Shown here piece by piece: positions 10,062-22,300 of a stretch of 64,000 bases of DNA. The notes beneath the pieces are model-generated. The model did not search any database. It saw nothing but the letters and a program-made list of their open reading frames with translations, and was not told the origin of the DNA. Position 1 is the first letter of the stretch; each line of letters opens with the position of its first letter. The stretch comes from Cepaea nemoralis. Lineage: Eukaryota > Mollusca > Gastropoda > Stylommatophora > Helicidae. The position numbers were made by a program, and so were the translations under genes. The stretch lies in the NCBI GenBank assembly GCA_014155875.1, contig JACEFZ010004239.1, positions 182,501-246,500 on the forward strand. The letters run 5' to 3'.

Positions 10062-10330
10062 ACAGCAAATAATCAATCAATTAATCAGGTGCCGTCTCCA
10101 CAATGAAGGTTGGATGCGATGCATCTTCAACACTGTCTGTCTCTCTTCCTGACTGTATGTTATGTCAGATTGATATTCGTCCATCTCTTGAAGTTGTCTT
10201 TCCACTTGTATCGCTGTCTACCTCTTGCTCACTTGCCTTCAACCTTACCCTCCAGTGTGGTTTTCTAAAGAGTGTTGTAACGTGACCGAAATTTTCATTT
10301 CCATCACTGACTGGTTCCCCTGCCTCGTGC
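10062..10330 (-). pseudogene. LINE-G C-terminal end and 3' UTR (left flank of the satellite)
   Basis: Read on the minus strand from inside the first satellite unit, codons run DTEDTLDMAVHEAGEPVSD and then GNENFGHVTTLF. This matches the standard C-terminal tail of LINE ORF2 proteins, a pattern like RRW..DI..TL.M.VHEA..LA.DR..FR..V. The sequence then enters a 3' UTR that ends near a short ATTG-repeat tail (CAATCAATCAATTAATCA on the plus strand, about 10071-10088). The upstream half of the same protein lies at the other end of the 14-kb array (24580-24790), in the same orientation. The sequence therefore indicates one LINE copy split by expansion of an internal 62-bp segment. Confidence 0.78.
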
Positions 10331-13300
10331 ACTGCCATGTCCAATGTGTCTTCAGTGTCCCGTGAGAATCTTCGTGCTGGTCGACCCCATGCACTACCAT
10401 GCCCAATGTGTCTTTAGTGTCCCGTGAGAATCTTCGTGCTGGTCGACCCCGTGCACTGCCATGCCCAATGTGTCTTCAGTGTCCCGTAAGAATCTTCGTG
10501 CTGTCGACCCCGTGCACTGCCATGCACCAGTGTGTCTGTAAGTTTCCCGGGAGAATCTTCGTGCTGGTCGACCCTGCACTGCATGCCCAATTGTCTTCGT
10601 GTCCCCGGGAGATCTTCGTCTGGTTGACCCCGTGCACTGCAATGTCCCTGTGTCCTTTAGTGTCCCGGTAGAATTATGTGCTGGTCGACGACCCCGTGCA
10701 CTGACCATGCCCAGTGTCTTTATGTCCGTGAAATCTTCGTGCTGGTCGACCCGTGCACATGCCATGCCCAATGTTTTCTGTAGTGTCCCGTGATAATCTT
10801 CGGGCTAGTCGACCCCGTGCACTGCCATGCCCAGTGTGTCTTTAGTGCCCGTTAGAATCTTTGTGCTAGTCGACCCTGTGCACTGCCATGCCCAATGTGT
10901 CTTTAATGTCCCGTGAGAATCTTCGTGCTGGATCGACCCGTGCACTGCCATGCCATGTGTCTGTAGTGTCCGCGTGAGAATCTTCGTGCTGGTCGCCCCC
11001 GTGCACTGCCATGCCATTTGTCTGTTAGTGTCCCGTGAGAATCTCGTGCTAGTCGACCCCGTGCACTGCCAGCCCAATGTGTCTTTAGTGTCCCGTGAGA
11101 ACTTCGTGCTGGTCGAACCCGTCACTGCCATGCCAATGTTTCTTTATTGTCCGCTGAAACTTCGTGCTAGTCGACCCCGTGCCTGCATGACCAATGTGTC
11201 TGTAGTGTCCCGGGAGAATCTTCGTGCTGGTTCGACATCTGCACTGCCTATGCCAATGTGTCTTTAGTGTCCCGTGAGAATCTTCGTGCTAGTTCGAATG
11301 ACCCCGTGCACTGCCATCCCAATGTGTCTTTAGTGGTCTCCGTGAGAATCTTCGTGCTGGTCGACCCGTCCTGCCGATGCCATGTGTCTGTAGTGTACCC
11401 GGCGCAATCTATCGTGCTGGTCGCCCCGTGCATTGCCATGCCCAAGTGGTCTTTATTGTCCCGGGGAGATCTTTCGTGCCATCGACCCTGTGCACGTGCC
11501 AATGGCAGTGGTCTTTAGTGTCCCGGGAGCATCTTCGTGCTAGTTTGACCCTGTGCACGGCCATGCCCAATGTTTGTCGTTTTCTCCCGTGAGAATCTTT
11601 TGCGGTCGACCATGTGTAGCTGCCATGCCCAATTGTCCTTTAGTGTCCCGTGAGAAATCTTCGTGTTAGTCGATCCCTGTGCACTGCCATGCCCAATGTG
11701 GTCGTTTGTCTCCCGTGAGAATCTTTCGTGCTGGTCGACTGTGTACTGCATGCACAGTGTGTCTTTAAGTTTCCCGTGGAGAATCTTCGAGCTGGTCGAC
11801 CCAGTGCACTGCCATGCCCGAATGTGTCTTCAGTGGCCCGTGAGAATCTTCATGGCCAGTCGACCCCGTGCACTGACAATGCCCAGTTGTCTTTATGTCC
11901 CCGTGAATCTTCGTGCTGGTCTACCCCAGTGGGCACTGCCTGCCAATGTTTCATTAGTTTCCCGTGAGAATCTTCGTAGCTAGTCGACGCCCGTTCACTG
12001 CCATGGCCCAATGTGTCTTTAGTGTCCCGTGAGAATCTTCGTGCTGGTCGAACCCCGTGCACTGCCATGCCCATGTGTCTTATTGTCCCGTGAATCTTTG
12101 TGCTAGTCGCCCTGTGCGACTGCATGCCCAATGTTCCTGTATGTCCTGTGATAATCTTCGTGCTTAGTCGACCCCGTGCCTGCCATGCCCGATGTGTCTT
12201 TAGTGTCCTGTGAGAGTCTTCATTCTTATCGACCCCGTGCAAATGCCATGCCCAATGGTCTTTAAGTGTCCCATGCGAATCCTTCGGTTGCTGTACGACC
12301 CCGTGCACTGCCATAGCCCATGTTTCCTTTAGTGTCCCGCGAGAATCTTCGTGCTGGTCGACCCCTTGCAACATTGCCATGCCAATTGTCTTTAGTGTCC
12401 GTGAAATCTTCGTGCCTAGTCGAACCCGTGCACTCCATGCCCAATGTGTCTTCCGTGTCCGTTAGAATCTTCATTGCTAGTCGACCCTGTGCACTGCCAT
12501 GCCCAGTGTGTCTAGTGTCCCGTATAATCTTCGTGCTAGTCGACCGTGCACTGCCATGCCAATGGTCTGCAGTGTCCGGGAGAATCTTCGTGCCAGTCGA
12601 ACCCCGTGCCTGCCATGCCAGTGTGTCTTTAGTGTCCGTGATAATATTCGGCTGTCGAAACCGCCGTGCACTGCCATGCCCAATGTTTTCATGTAGTGTC
12701 CCGTGAGAATCTCGTGCTGGTCGGCCCCGGGCCACTGCAATCCCATGTGTCTGTAGTGCCCGTGAGAATCTTCCGTGCTAGTCGACCCCGTGCACTGGCC
12801 ATGCCCAATGTGTCTTTAGTGTCCGTGAGAATCTTCATGCTGTCGTCCCCGGCACTGCCATCCCAATGTGTCTTAGTGTCCCGTGAGAATCTCGTGCTAG
12901 TCGACCCTTTGCCTGCCATGCCCGCAATGTGTCTGTACTGTCCCGTGCGAATCTTCGTGCTTGTCGACCCCGGCACTGCCATGCCCAATGTGTCTTTAAT
13001 GTCCCGGAGAATCTTCGTGCTAGTCGACCCCGTGCACTGCGATGCCCAATGTGTCTTTATGTCCCCGTGGAAGATCTTCGTGCTAGTCGACCACGTGCAC
13101 TGCCATGCCAATTGTGTCTTTCAGTGTCCCGTGAGGAATCTTCGTGCTCAGTCGACCCTGTGCCTGCCATGCCTAGTGTGTCTTAGTGTCCTCGTGATGA
13201 ATCTTCGTGCTAGTCGACCCTGTGCACGCCATGCCCAATGTGTCGTTGTCTCCCGTGATAATCTTTTGCTGTCGCCATGTGTACTCTGCATGCCCAATGT

Positions 13301-16300
13301 GTCTTTAGTGTCCCCGTGAGAACTTCGTGTTAGTCGACCCTGTGCACTGCCATGCCCATGTTCCGTTTGTCTCCCGTGAGAAATTCTTCGTGCTAGGGTT
13401 CCCCCAAACCATGTGTACTGCCATGCCGCAGTGTGTCTTTAGTGTCCCGTGAGAATCTTCGGCTGGTCGCCACCCGTGCCTGCCCATTCCAATTGGGTGC
13501 TTCATGTGTCCGTGAGCATCTCATCCAGTCGACCCCCGTGCCTGCCATGCCCAGTGTGTTTTTAGTGTCCCGTGAGAATCTTCGTGCTGGTCGACGCCCG
13601 TGCACTGCCTGCCCAAATGTTTCTGTAGTGTCCCAGAGAATCTTCGTGCCTAGTCGACCCCAGTGCCACTGCCATGCCGCTTGTGCTTTAGTGTCCCGTG
13701 AGACTCTTCGTGCTGGTCGACCCCGTGCAACTGCCATTGCCCAATGTGTCTTTAGTGTCCCGTGAGACTCTTTGTGCTAGTTCGACCCCTGTGCCTGCCC
13801 TGCCCACTGTGGTCTGTAGTGTCCTGTGATGAATCTTCGTGCTAGATCCGAGAACCCCGTGGCACTGCCATGCCCAATGGGTCTTTAATTGTTCCTGGAG
13901 AATCTTCGTGCTAGTCGAACCCCGTGCACTGCCATGCCAATGTGTCTTTTAGTGTCCCATGCGAATCTTCGTGCTGGTCGACCCCGGTGCGACTGCCATG
14001 CCCAATGGTCTTTAGTTGGTCCCGGGAGAATCTTCGGTCTGGTCGACCCCGTGGCTACTGCCATTCAAATGTGTCTTTAGTGTCCCGTGAGAATCTTCGT
14101 GCTTCGATGCCCGTGCACTGCCATGGCCCAATTTGTCTTCGTGTCCGTGAGAATCTCGTGCTAGTCGACCCTGTGCAATGCCATCATACCCAGTGTGTCC
14201 TTTTAGTGTCCGCGTGAGAATTCTTCCGTGCTAGTCGAAGGGACCCCGTGCCTGCCATGCCCAATGTGTCTTCAGTGTCGCTTGAGAATCTTCGTGCTGG
14301 TCGACCCCGTGCACTGCCATGCCAATGTGTCTTTAGTGTGCCGGCGTGAGTTAATCTCGTGCTAGTCCGACCCTGTCCTGCATGCCCAGTGTGTCTTTTA
14401 GTGTCCCGTGAGAATCTCGTGCGCGCCCGTGCACTGCATGCCAGTGTGTCTTTAGTGTCCGTGAAATCTTCGTGCGTGGTCGGCCCGGTCACTAGCCATT
14501 CCCAATGTGTCTTTAGTTCCGCGTGGAGAATCTTTGTGCTAGTCGACCCCGTGCACTGCTACCCAATGTTTCTTTAGTGTCCGGGAGAATCTTCGTGCTG
14601 TCGACCCGTAGCACACTTGCCATGGGCCCATGTGTCTTAAGTATGTCCTCGTGAGAAATCTTCGTGCTATCGACCCTTTGCAACTGCGATGCCAGTGTTG
14701 TCTTTAGTGTCCCGTGAGATCTTCGTGCTAGTCTACCTAGTGCCCGTGCCATGCCCATGTGTCGTTTGTCTCGCCGTGAGAATCTTTTGCTGGTCGACCA
14801 TGTGTACTGCCATGCCCAGTGTGTCTTTAGTGTCCCGGGAGAATCTTCGTGCTGGTCGACCCCGTGCACTGCCTGCCCAATGTGTCCTCAGTGTCCCGGG
14901 AGAATCTTCATGCTGGTCGACCCCGTGCACTGCCATGCCCAATGTGTCTTTAGTGTCCCGTGAGAATCTTCGTGCTAGTCGACCCTGTGCACTGCCATGC
15001 CCAATGTGTCGTTTGTCTCCCGTGAGAATCTTCGTGCTGGTCGACCATGTGTACTGCCATGCCCAGTGTGTCTTTAGTGTCCCGTGAGAATCTTCGTGCT
15101 AGTCGACCCTGTGCACTGCCATGCCCAATGTGTCTGTAGTGTCCCGTGCGAATCTTCGTGCTTGTCGACCCCGTGCACTGCCATGCCCAATGTGTCTTTA
15201 GTGTCCCGGGAGAATCTTCGTGCTAGTCGACCCCGTGCACTGCCATGCCCAATGTGTCTTTAGTGTCCCGTGAGAATCTCGTGCTAGTCGACCCCGTGCA
15301 CTGCCATGCCCAATGTGTCTTCAGTGTCCCGTGAGAATCTTCGTGCTAGTCGACCCTGTGCACTGCCATGCCCAGTGTGTCTTTAGTGTCCCGTGAGAAT
15401 CTTCGTGCTAGTCGACCCCGTGCACTGCCATGCCCAATGTGTCTGTAGTGTCCCGTGCGAATCTTCGTGCTTGTCGACCCCGTGCACTGCCATGCCCAAT
15501 GTGTCTTTAGTGTCCTGGGAGAATCTTCGTGCTAGTCGACCCCGTGCACTGCCATGCCCAGTGTGTCTTTAGTGTCCCGTGAGAATCTTCGTGCTAGTCG
15601 ACCCCGTGCACTGCCATGCCCAATGTGTCTTCAGTGTCCCGTGAGAATCTTCGTGCTGGTCGACCCCGTGCACTGCCATGCCCAATGTTTCTGTAGTGTC
15701 CCGTGAGAATCTTCGTGCTGGTCGACCCCGTGCACTGCCATGCCCAATGTGTCTGTAGTGTCCCGTGAGAATCTTCGTGCTAGTCGACCCCGTGCACTGC
15801 CATGCCCAATGTGTCTTTAGTGTCCCGTGAGAATCTTCATGCTGGTCGACCCCGTGCACTGCCATGCCCAATGTGTCTTTAGTGTCCCGTGAGAATCTTC
15901 GTGCTAGTCGACCCTGTGCACTGCCATGCCCAATGTGTCTGTAGTGTCCCGTGCGAATCTTCGTGCTTGTCGACCCCGTGCACTGCCATGCCCAATGTGT
16001 CTTTAGTGTCCCGGGAGAATCTTCGTGCTAGTCGACCCCGTGCACTGCCATGCCCAATGTGTCTTTAGTGTCCCGTGAGAATCTTCGTGCTAGTCGACCC
16101 CGTGCACTGCCATGCCCAATGTGTCTTCAGTGTCCCGTGAGAATCTTCGTGCTAGTCGACCCTGTGCACTGCCATGCCCAGTGTGTCTTTAGTGTCCCGT
16201 GAGAATCTTCGTGCTAGTCGACCCTGTGCACGGCCATGCCCAATGTGTCGTTTGTCTCCCGTGAGAATCTTTGCTGGTCGACCATGTGTACTGCCATGCC

Positions 16301-19300
16301 CAATGTGTCTTTAGTGTCCCGTGAGAATCTTCGTGTTAGTCGACCCTGTGCACTGCCATGCCCAATGTGTCGTTTGTCTCCCGTGAGAATCTTCGTGCTG
16401 GTCGACCATGTGTACTGCCATGCCCAGTGTGTCTTTAGTGTCCCGTGAGAATCTTCGAGCTGGTCGACCCCGTGCACTGCCATGCCCAATGTGTCTTCAG
16501 TGTCCCGTGAGCATCTTCATGCCAGTCGACCCCGTGCACTGCCATGCCCAGTGTGTTTTTAGTGTCCCGTGAGAATCTTCGTGCTGGTCGACCCCGTGCA
16601 CTGCCATGCCCAATGTTTCTGTAGTGTCCCGTGAGAATCTTCGTGCTAGTCGACCCCGTGCACTGCCATGCCCAATGTGTCTTTAGTGTCCCGTGAGAAT
16701 CTTCGTGCTGGTCGACACCGTGCACTGCCATGCCCAATGTGTCTTTAGTGTCCCGTGAGAATCTTTGTGCTAGTCGACCCTGTGCACTGCCATGCCCAAT
16801 GTGTCTGTAGTGTCCTGTGAGAATCTTCGTGCTAGTCGACCCCGTGCACTGCCATGCCCAATGTGTCTTTAGTGTCCCATGCGAATCTTCGTGCTGGTCG
16901 ACCCCGTGCACTGCCATGCCCAATGTGTCTTTAGTGTCCCGGGAGAATCTTCGTGCTGGTCGACCCCGTGCACTGCCATGCCCAGTGTGTCTTTAGTGTC
17001 CCGTGAGAATCTTCGTGCTAGTCGACCCTGTGCACTGCCATGCCCAGTGTGTCTTTAGTGTCCCGTGAGAATCTTCGTGCTAGTCGACCCTGTGCACGGC
17101 CATGCCCAATGTGTCGTTTGTCTCCCGTGAGAATCTTTTGCTGGTCGACCATGTGTACTGCCATGCCCAGTGTGTCTTTAGTGTCCCGGGAGAATCTTCG
17201 TGCTGGTCGACCCCGTGCACTGCCTGCCCAATGTGTCCTCAGTGTCCCGGGAGAATCTTCATGCTGGTCGACCCCGTGCACTGCCATGCCCAATGTGTCT
17301 TTAGTGTCCCGTGAGAATCTTCGTGCTAGTCGACCCTGTGCACTGCCATGCCCAATGTGTCGTTTGTCTCCCGTGAGAATTTTCGTGCTGGTCGACCATG
17401 TGTACTGCCATGCCAGTGTGTCTTTAGTGTCCCGTGAGAATCTTCGAGCTGGTCGACCCCGTGCACTGCCATGCCCAATGTGTCTTCAGTGTCCCGTGAG
17501 AATCTTCGTGCCAGTCGCCCCCGTGCACTGCCATGCCCAGTGTGTCTTTAGTGTCCCGTGAGAATCTTCGTGCTGGTCGACCCCGTGCACTGCCATGCCC
17601 AATGTTTCTGTAGTGTCCCGTGAGAATCTTCGTGCTGGTCGACCCCGTGCACTGCCATGCCCAATGTGTCTGTAGTGTCCCGTGAGAATCTTCGTGCTAG
17701 TCGACCCCGTGCACTGCCATGCCCAATGTGTCTTTAGTGTCCCGTGAGAATCTTCATGCTGGTCGACCCCGTGCACTGCCATGCCCAATGTGTCTTTAGT
17801 GTCCCGTGAGAATCTTCGTGCTAGTCGACCCTGTGCACTGCCATGCCCAGTGTCTGTAGTGTCCCGTGCGAATCTTCGTGCTTGTCGACCCCGTGCACTG
17901 CCATGCCCACTGTGTCTTTAGTGTTCTGGGAGAATCTTCGTGCTAGTCGACCCCGTGCACTGCCATGCCCAATGTGTCTTTAGTGTCCCGTGAGAATCTT
18001 CGTGCTAGTCGACCCCGTGCACTGCCATGCCCAATGTGTCTTCAGTGTCCCGTGAGAATCTTCATGCTAGTCGACCCTGTGCACTGCCATGCCCAGTGTG
18101 TCTTTAGTGTCCCGTGAGAATCTTCGTGCTAGTCGACCCTGTGCACGGCCATGCCCAATGTGTCGTTTGTCTCCCGTGAGAATCTTTTGCTGGTCGACCA
18201 TGTGTACTGCCATGCCCAATGTGTCTTTAGTGTCCCGTGAGAATCTTCGTGTTAGTCGACCCTGTGCACTGCCATGCCCAATGTGTCGTTTGTCTCCCGT
18301 GAGAATCTTCGTGCTGGTCGACCATGTGTACTGCCATGCCCAGTGTGTCTTTAGTGTCCCGTGAGAATGTTCGAGCTGGTCGACCCCGTGCACTGCCATG
18401 CCCAATGTGTCTTCAGTGTCCCGTGAGAATCTTCATGCCAGTCGACCCCGTGCACTGCCATGCCCAGTGTGTCTTTAGTGTCCCGTGAGAATCTTCGTGC
18501 TGGTCGACCCCGTGCACTGCCATGCCCAATGTTTCTGTAGTGTCCCGTGAGAATCTTCGTGCTTGTCGACCCCGTGCACTGCCATGCCCAATGTGTCTTT
18601 AGTGTCCCGTGAGAATCTTCGTGCTGGTCGACCCCGTGCACTGCCATGCCCAATGTGTCTTTAGTGTCCCGTGAGAATCTTTGTGCTAGTCGACCCTGTG
18701 CACTGCCATGCCCAATGTGTCTGTAGTGTCCTGTGAGAATCTTCGTGCTAGTCGACCCCGTGCACTGCCATGCCCAATGTGTCTTTAGTGTCCTGTGAGA
18801 ATCTTCGTGCTAGTCGACCCCGTGCACTGCCATGCCCAATGTGTCTTTAGTGTCCCATGCGAATCTTCGTGCTGGTCGACCCCGTGCACTGCCATGCCCA
18901 ATGTGTCTTTAGTGTCCCGGGAGAATCTTCGTGCTGGTCGACCCCGTGCACTGCCATGCCCAATGTGTCTATTAGTGTCCCGTGAGAATCTTCGTGCTAG
19001 TCGACCCTGTGCACTGCCATGCCCAGTGTCTGTAGTGTCCCGTGCGAATCTTCGTGCTTGTCGACCCCGTGCACTGCCATGCCAATGTGTCTTTAGTGTT
19101 CCGGGAGAATCTTCGTGCTAGTCGACCCCGTGCACTGCCATGCCCAATGTGTCTTTAGTGTCCCGTGAGAATCTTCGTGCTAGTCGACCCCGTGCACTGC
19201 CATGCCCAATGTGTCTTCAGTGTCCCGTGAGAATCTTCGTGCTAGTCGACCCTGTGCACTGCCATGCCCAGTGTGTCTTTAGTGTCCCGTGAGAATCTTC

Positions 19301-22300
19301 GTGCTAGTCGACCCCGTGCTCTGCCATGCCCAATGTGTCTTCAGTGTCCCGTGAGAATCTTCGTGCTGGTCGACCCCGTGCACTGCCATGCCCCAATGTG
19401 TCTTTAGTGTCCCGTGAGAATCTTCGTGCTAGTCAACCCTGTGCACTGCCATTCGCAGTGTGTCTTTAGTGTCCCGTGAGAATCTTCATGCCAGTCGACC
19501 CCGTGCACTGCCATGCCCAGTGTGTCTTTAGTGTCCCGTGAGAATCTTCGTGCTAGTCGACCCCGTGCACTGCCATGCCCAATGTATCTTTAGTGTCCCG
19601 TGAGAATCTTCGTGCTGGTCGACCCCGTGCACTGTCATGCCCAATGTGTCTGTAGTGTCCCGGGAGAATCTTCGTGCTGGTCGACCCCGTGCACTGCCAT
19701 ACCCAATGTGTCTTTAGTGTCCCGGGAGAATCTTCGTGCTAGTCGACCCTGTGAACGGCCATGCCCAATGTGTCGTTTGTCTCCCGTGAGAATCTTTTGC
19801 TGGTCGACCATGTGTACTGCCATGCCCAGTGTGTCTGTAGTGTCCCGTGAGAATCTTCGTGCTGGTCGACCCCGTGCACTGCCATGCCCAATGTGTCTGT
19901 AGTGTCCCGTGAGAATCTTCGTGCTAGTCGACCCCGTGCACTGCCATGCCCAATGTGTCTTTAGTGTCCCGTGAGAATCTTCATGCTGGTCGACCCCGTG
20001 CACTGCCATGCCCAATGTGTCTTTAGTGTCCCGTGAGAATCTTCGTGCTAGTCGACCCCGTGCACTGCCATGCCCAATGTGTCTGTAGTGTCCCGTGCGA
20101 ATCTTCGTGCTTGTCGACCCCGTGCACTGCCATGCCCAATGTGTCTTTAGTGTCCTGGGAGAATCTTCGTGCTAGTCGACCCCCGTGCACTGCCATGCCC
20201 AGTGTGTCTTTAGTGTCCCGTGAGAATCTTCGTGCTAGTCGACCCCGTGCACTGCCATGCCCAATGTGTCTTCAGTGTCCCGTGAGAATCTTCGTGCTGG
20301 TCGACCCCGTGCACTGCCATGCCCAATGTTTCTGTAGTGTCCCGTGAGAATCTTCGTGCTGGTCGACCCCGTGCACTGCCATGCCCAATGTGTCTGTAGT
20401 GTCCCGTGAGAATCTTTGTGCTAGTCGACCCCGTGCACTGCCATGCCCAATGTGTCTTTAGTGTCCCGTGAGAATCTTCGTGCTGGTCGACCCCGTGCAC
20501 TGCCATGCCCAATGTGTCTTTAGTGTCCCGTGAGAATCTTCGTGCTAGTCGACCCTGTGCACTGCCATGCCCAATGTGTCTGTAGTGTCCCGTGCGAATC
20601 TTCGTGCTTGTCGACCCCGTGCACTGCCATGCCCAATGTGTCTTTAGTGTCCCGGGAGAATCTTCGTGCTAGTCGACCCCGTGCACTGCCATGCCCAATG
20701 TGTCTTTAGTGTCCCGTGAGAATCTTCGTGCTAGTCGACCCCGTGCACTGCCATGCCCAATGTGTCTTCAGTGTCCCGTGAGAATCTTCGTGCTAGTCGA
20801 CCCTGTGCACTGCCATGCCCAGTGTGTCTTTAGTGTCCCGTGAGAATCTTCGTGCTAGTCGACCCTGTGCACGGCCATGCCCAATGTGTCGTTTGTCTCC
20901 CGTGAGAATCTTTTGCTGGTCGACCATGTGTACTGCCATGCCCAATGTGTCTTTAGTGTCCCGTGAGAATCTTCGTGTTAGTCGACCCTGTGCACTGCCA
21001 TGCCCAATGTGTCGTTTGTCTCCCGTGAGAATCTTCGTGCTGGTCGACCATGTGTACTGCCATGCCCAGTGTGTCTTTAGTGTCCCGTGAGAATCTTCGA
21101 GCTGGTCGACCCCGTGCACTGCCATGCCCAATGTGTCTTCAGTGTCCCGTGAGAATCTTCATGCCAGTCGACCCCGTGCACTGCCATGCCCAGTGTGTCT
21201 TTAGTGTCCCGTGAGAATCTTCGTGCTGGTCGACCCCGTGCACTGCCATGCCCAATGTTTCTGTAGTGTCCCGTGAGAATCTTCGTGCTAGTCGACCCCG
21301 TGCACTGCCATGCCCAATGTGTCTTTAGTGTCCCGTGAGAATCTTCGTGCTGGTCGACCCCGTGCACTGCCATGCCCAATGTGTCTTTAGTGTCCCGTGA
21401 GAATCTTTGTGCTAGTCGACCCTGTGCACTGCCATGCCCAATGTGTCTGTAGTGTCCTGTGAGAATCTTCGTGCTAGTCGACCCCGTGCACTGCCATGCC
21501 CAATGTGTCTTTAGTGTCCCATGCGAATCTTCGTGCTGGTCGACCCCGTGCACTGCCATGCCCAATGTGTCTTTAGTGTCCCGGGAGAATCTTCGTGCTG
21601 GTCGACCCCGTGCACTGCCATGCCCAGTGTGTCTTTAGTGTCCCGTGAGAATCTTCGTGCTAGTCGACCCTGTGCACTGCCATGCCCAGTGTGTCTTTAG
21701 TGTCCCCGTGAGAATCTTCGTGCTAGTCGAACCCTGTGCACGGCCATGCCCAATGTGTCGTTTGTCTCCCGTGAGAATCTTTTGCTGGTCGACCATGTGT
21801 ACTGCCATGCCCAGTGTGTCTTTAGTGTCCCGGGAGAATCTTCGTGCTGGTCGACCCCGTGCACTGCCTGCCCAATGTGTCCTCAGTGTCCCGGGAGAAT
21901 CTTCGTGCTGGTCGACCCCGTGCACTGCCATGCCCAATGTGTCTTTAGTGTCCCGTGAGAATCTTCGTGCTAGTCGACCCTGTGCACTGCCATGCCCAAT
22001 GTGTCGTTTGTCTCCCGTGAGAATTTTCGTGCTGGTCGACCATGTGTACTGCCATGCCCAGTGTGTCTTTAGTGTCCCGTGAGAATCTTCGAGCTGGTCG
22101 ACCCCGTGCACTGCCATGCCCAATGTGTCTTCAGTGTCCCGTGAGAATCTTCGTGCCAGTCGCCCCCGTGCACTGCCATGCCCAGTGTGTCTTTAGTGTC
22201 CCGTGAGAATCTTCGTGCTGGTCGACCCCGTGCACTGCCATGCCCAATGTTTCTGTAGTGTCCCCGTGAGAATCTTCGTGCTGGTCGACCCCGTGCACTG

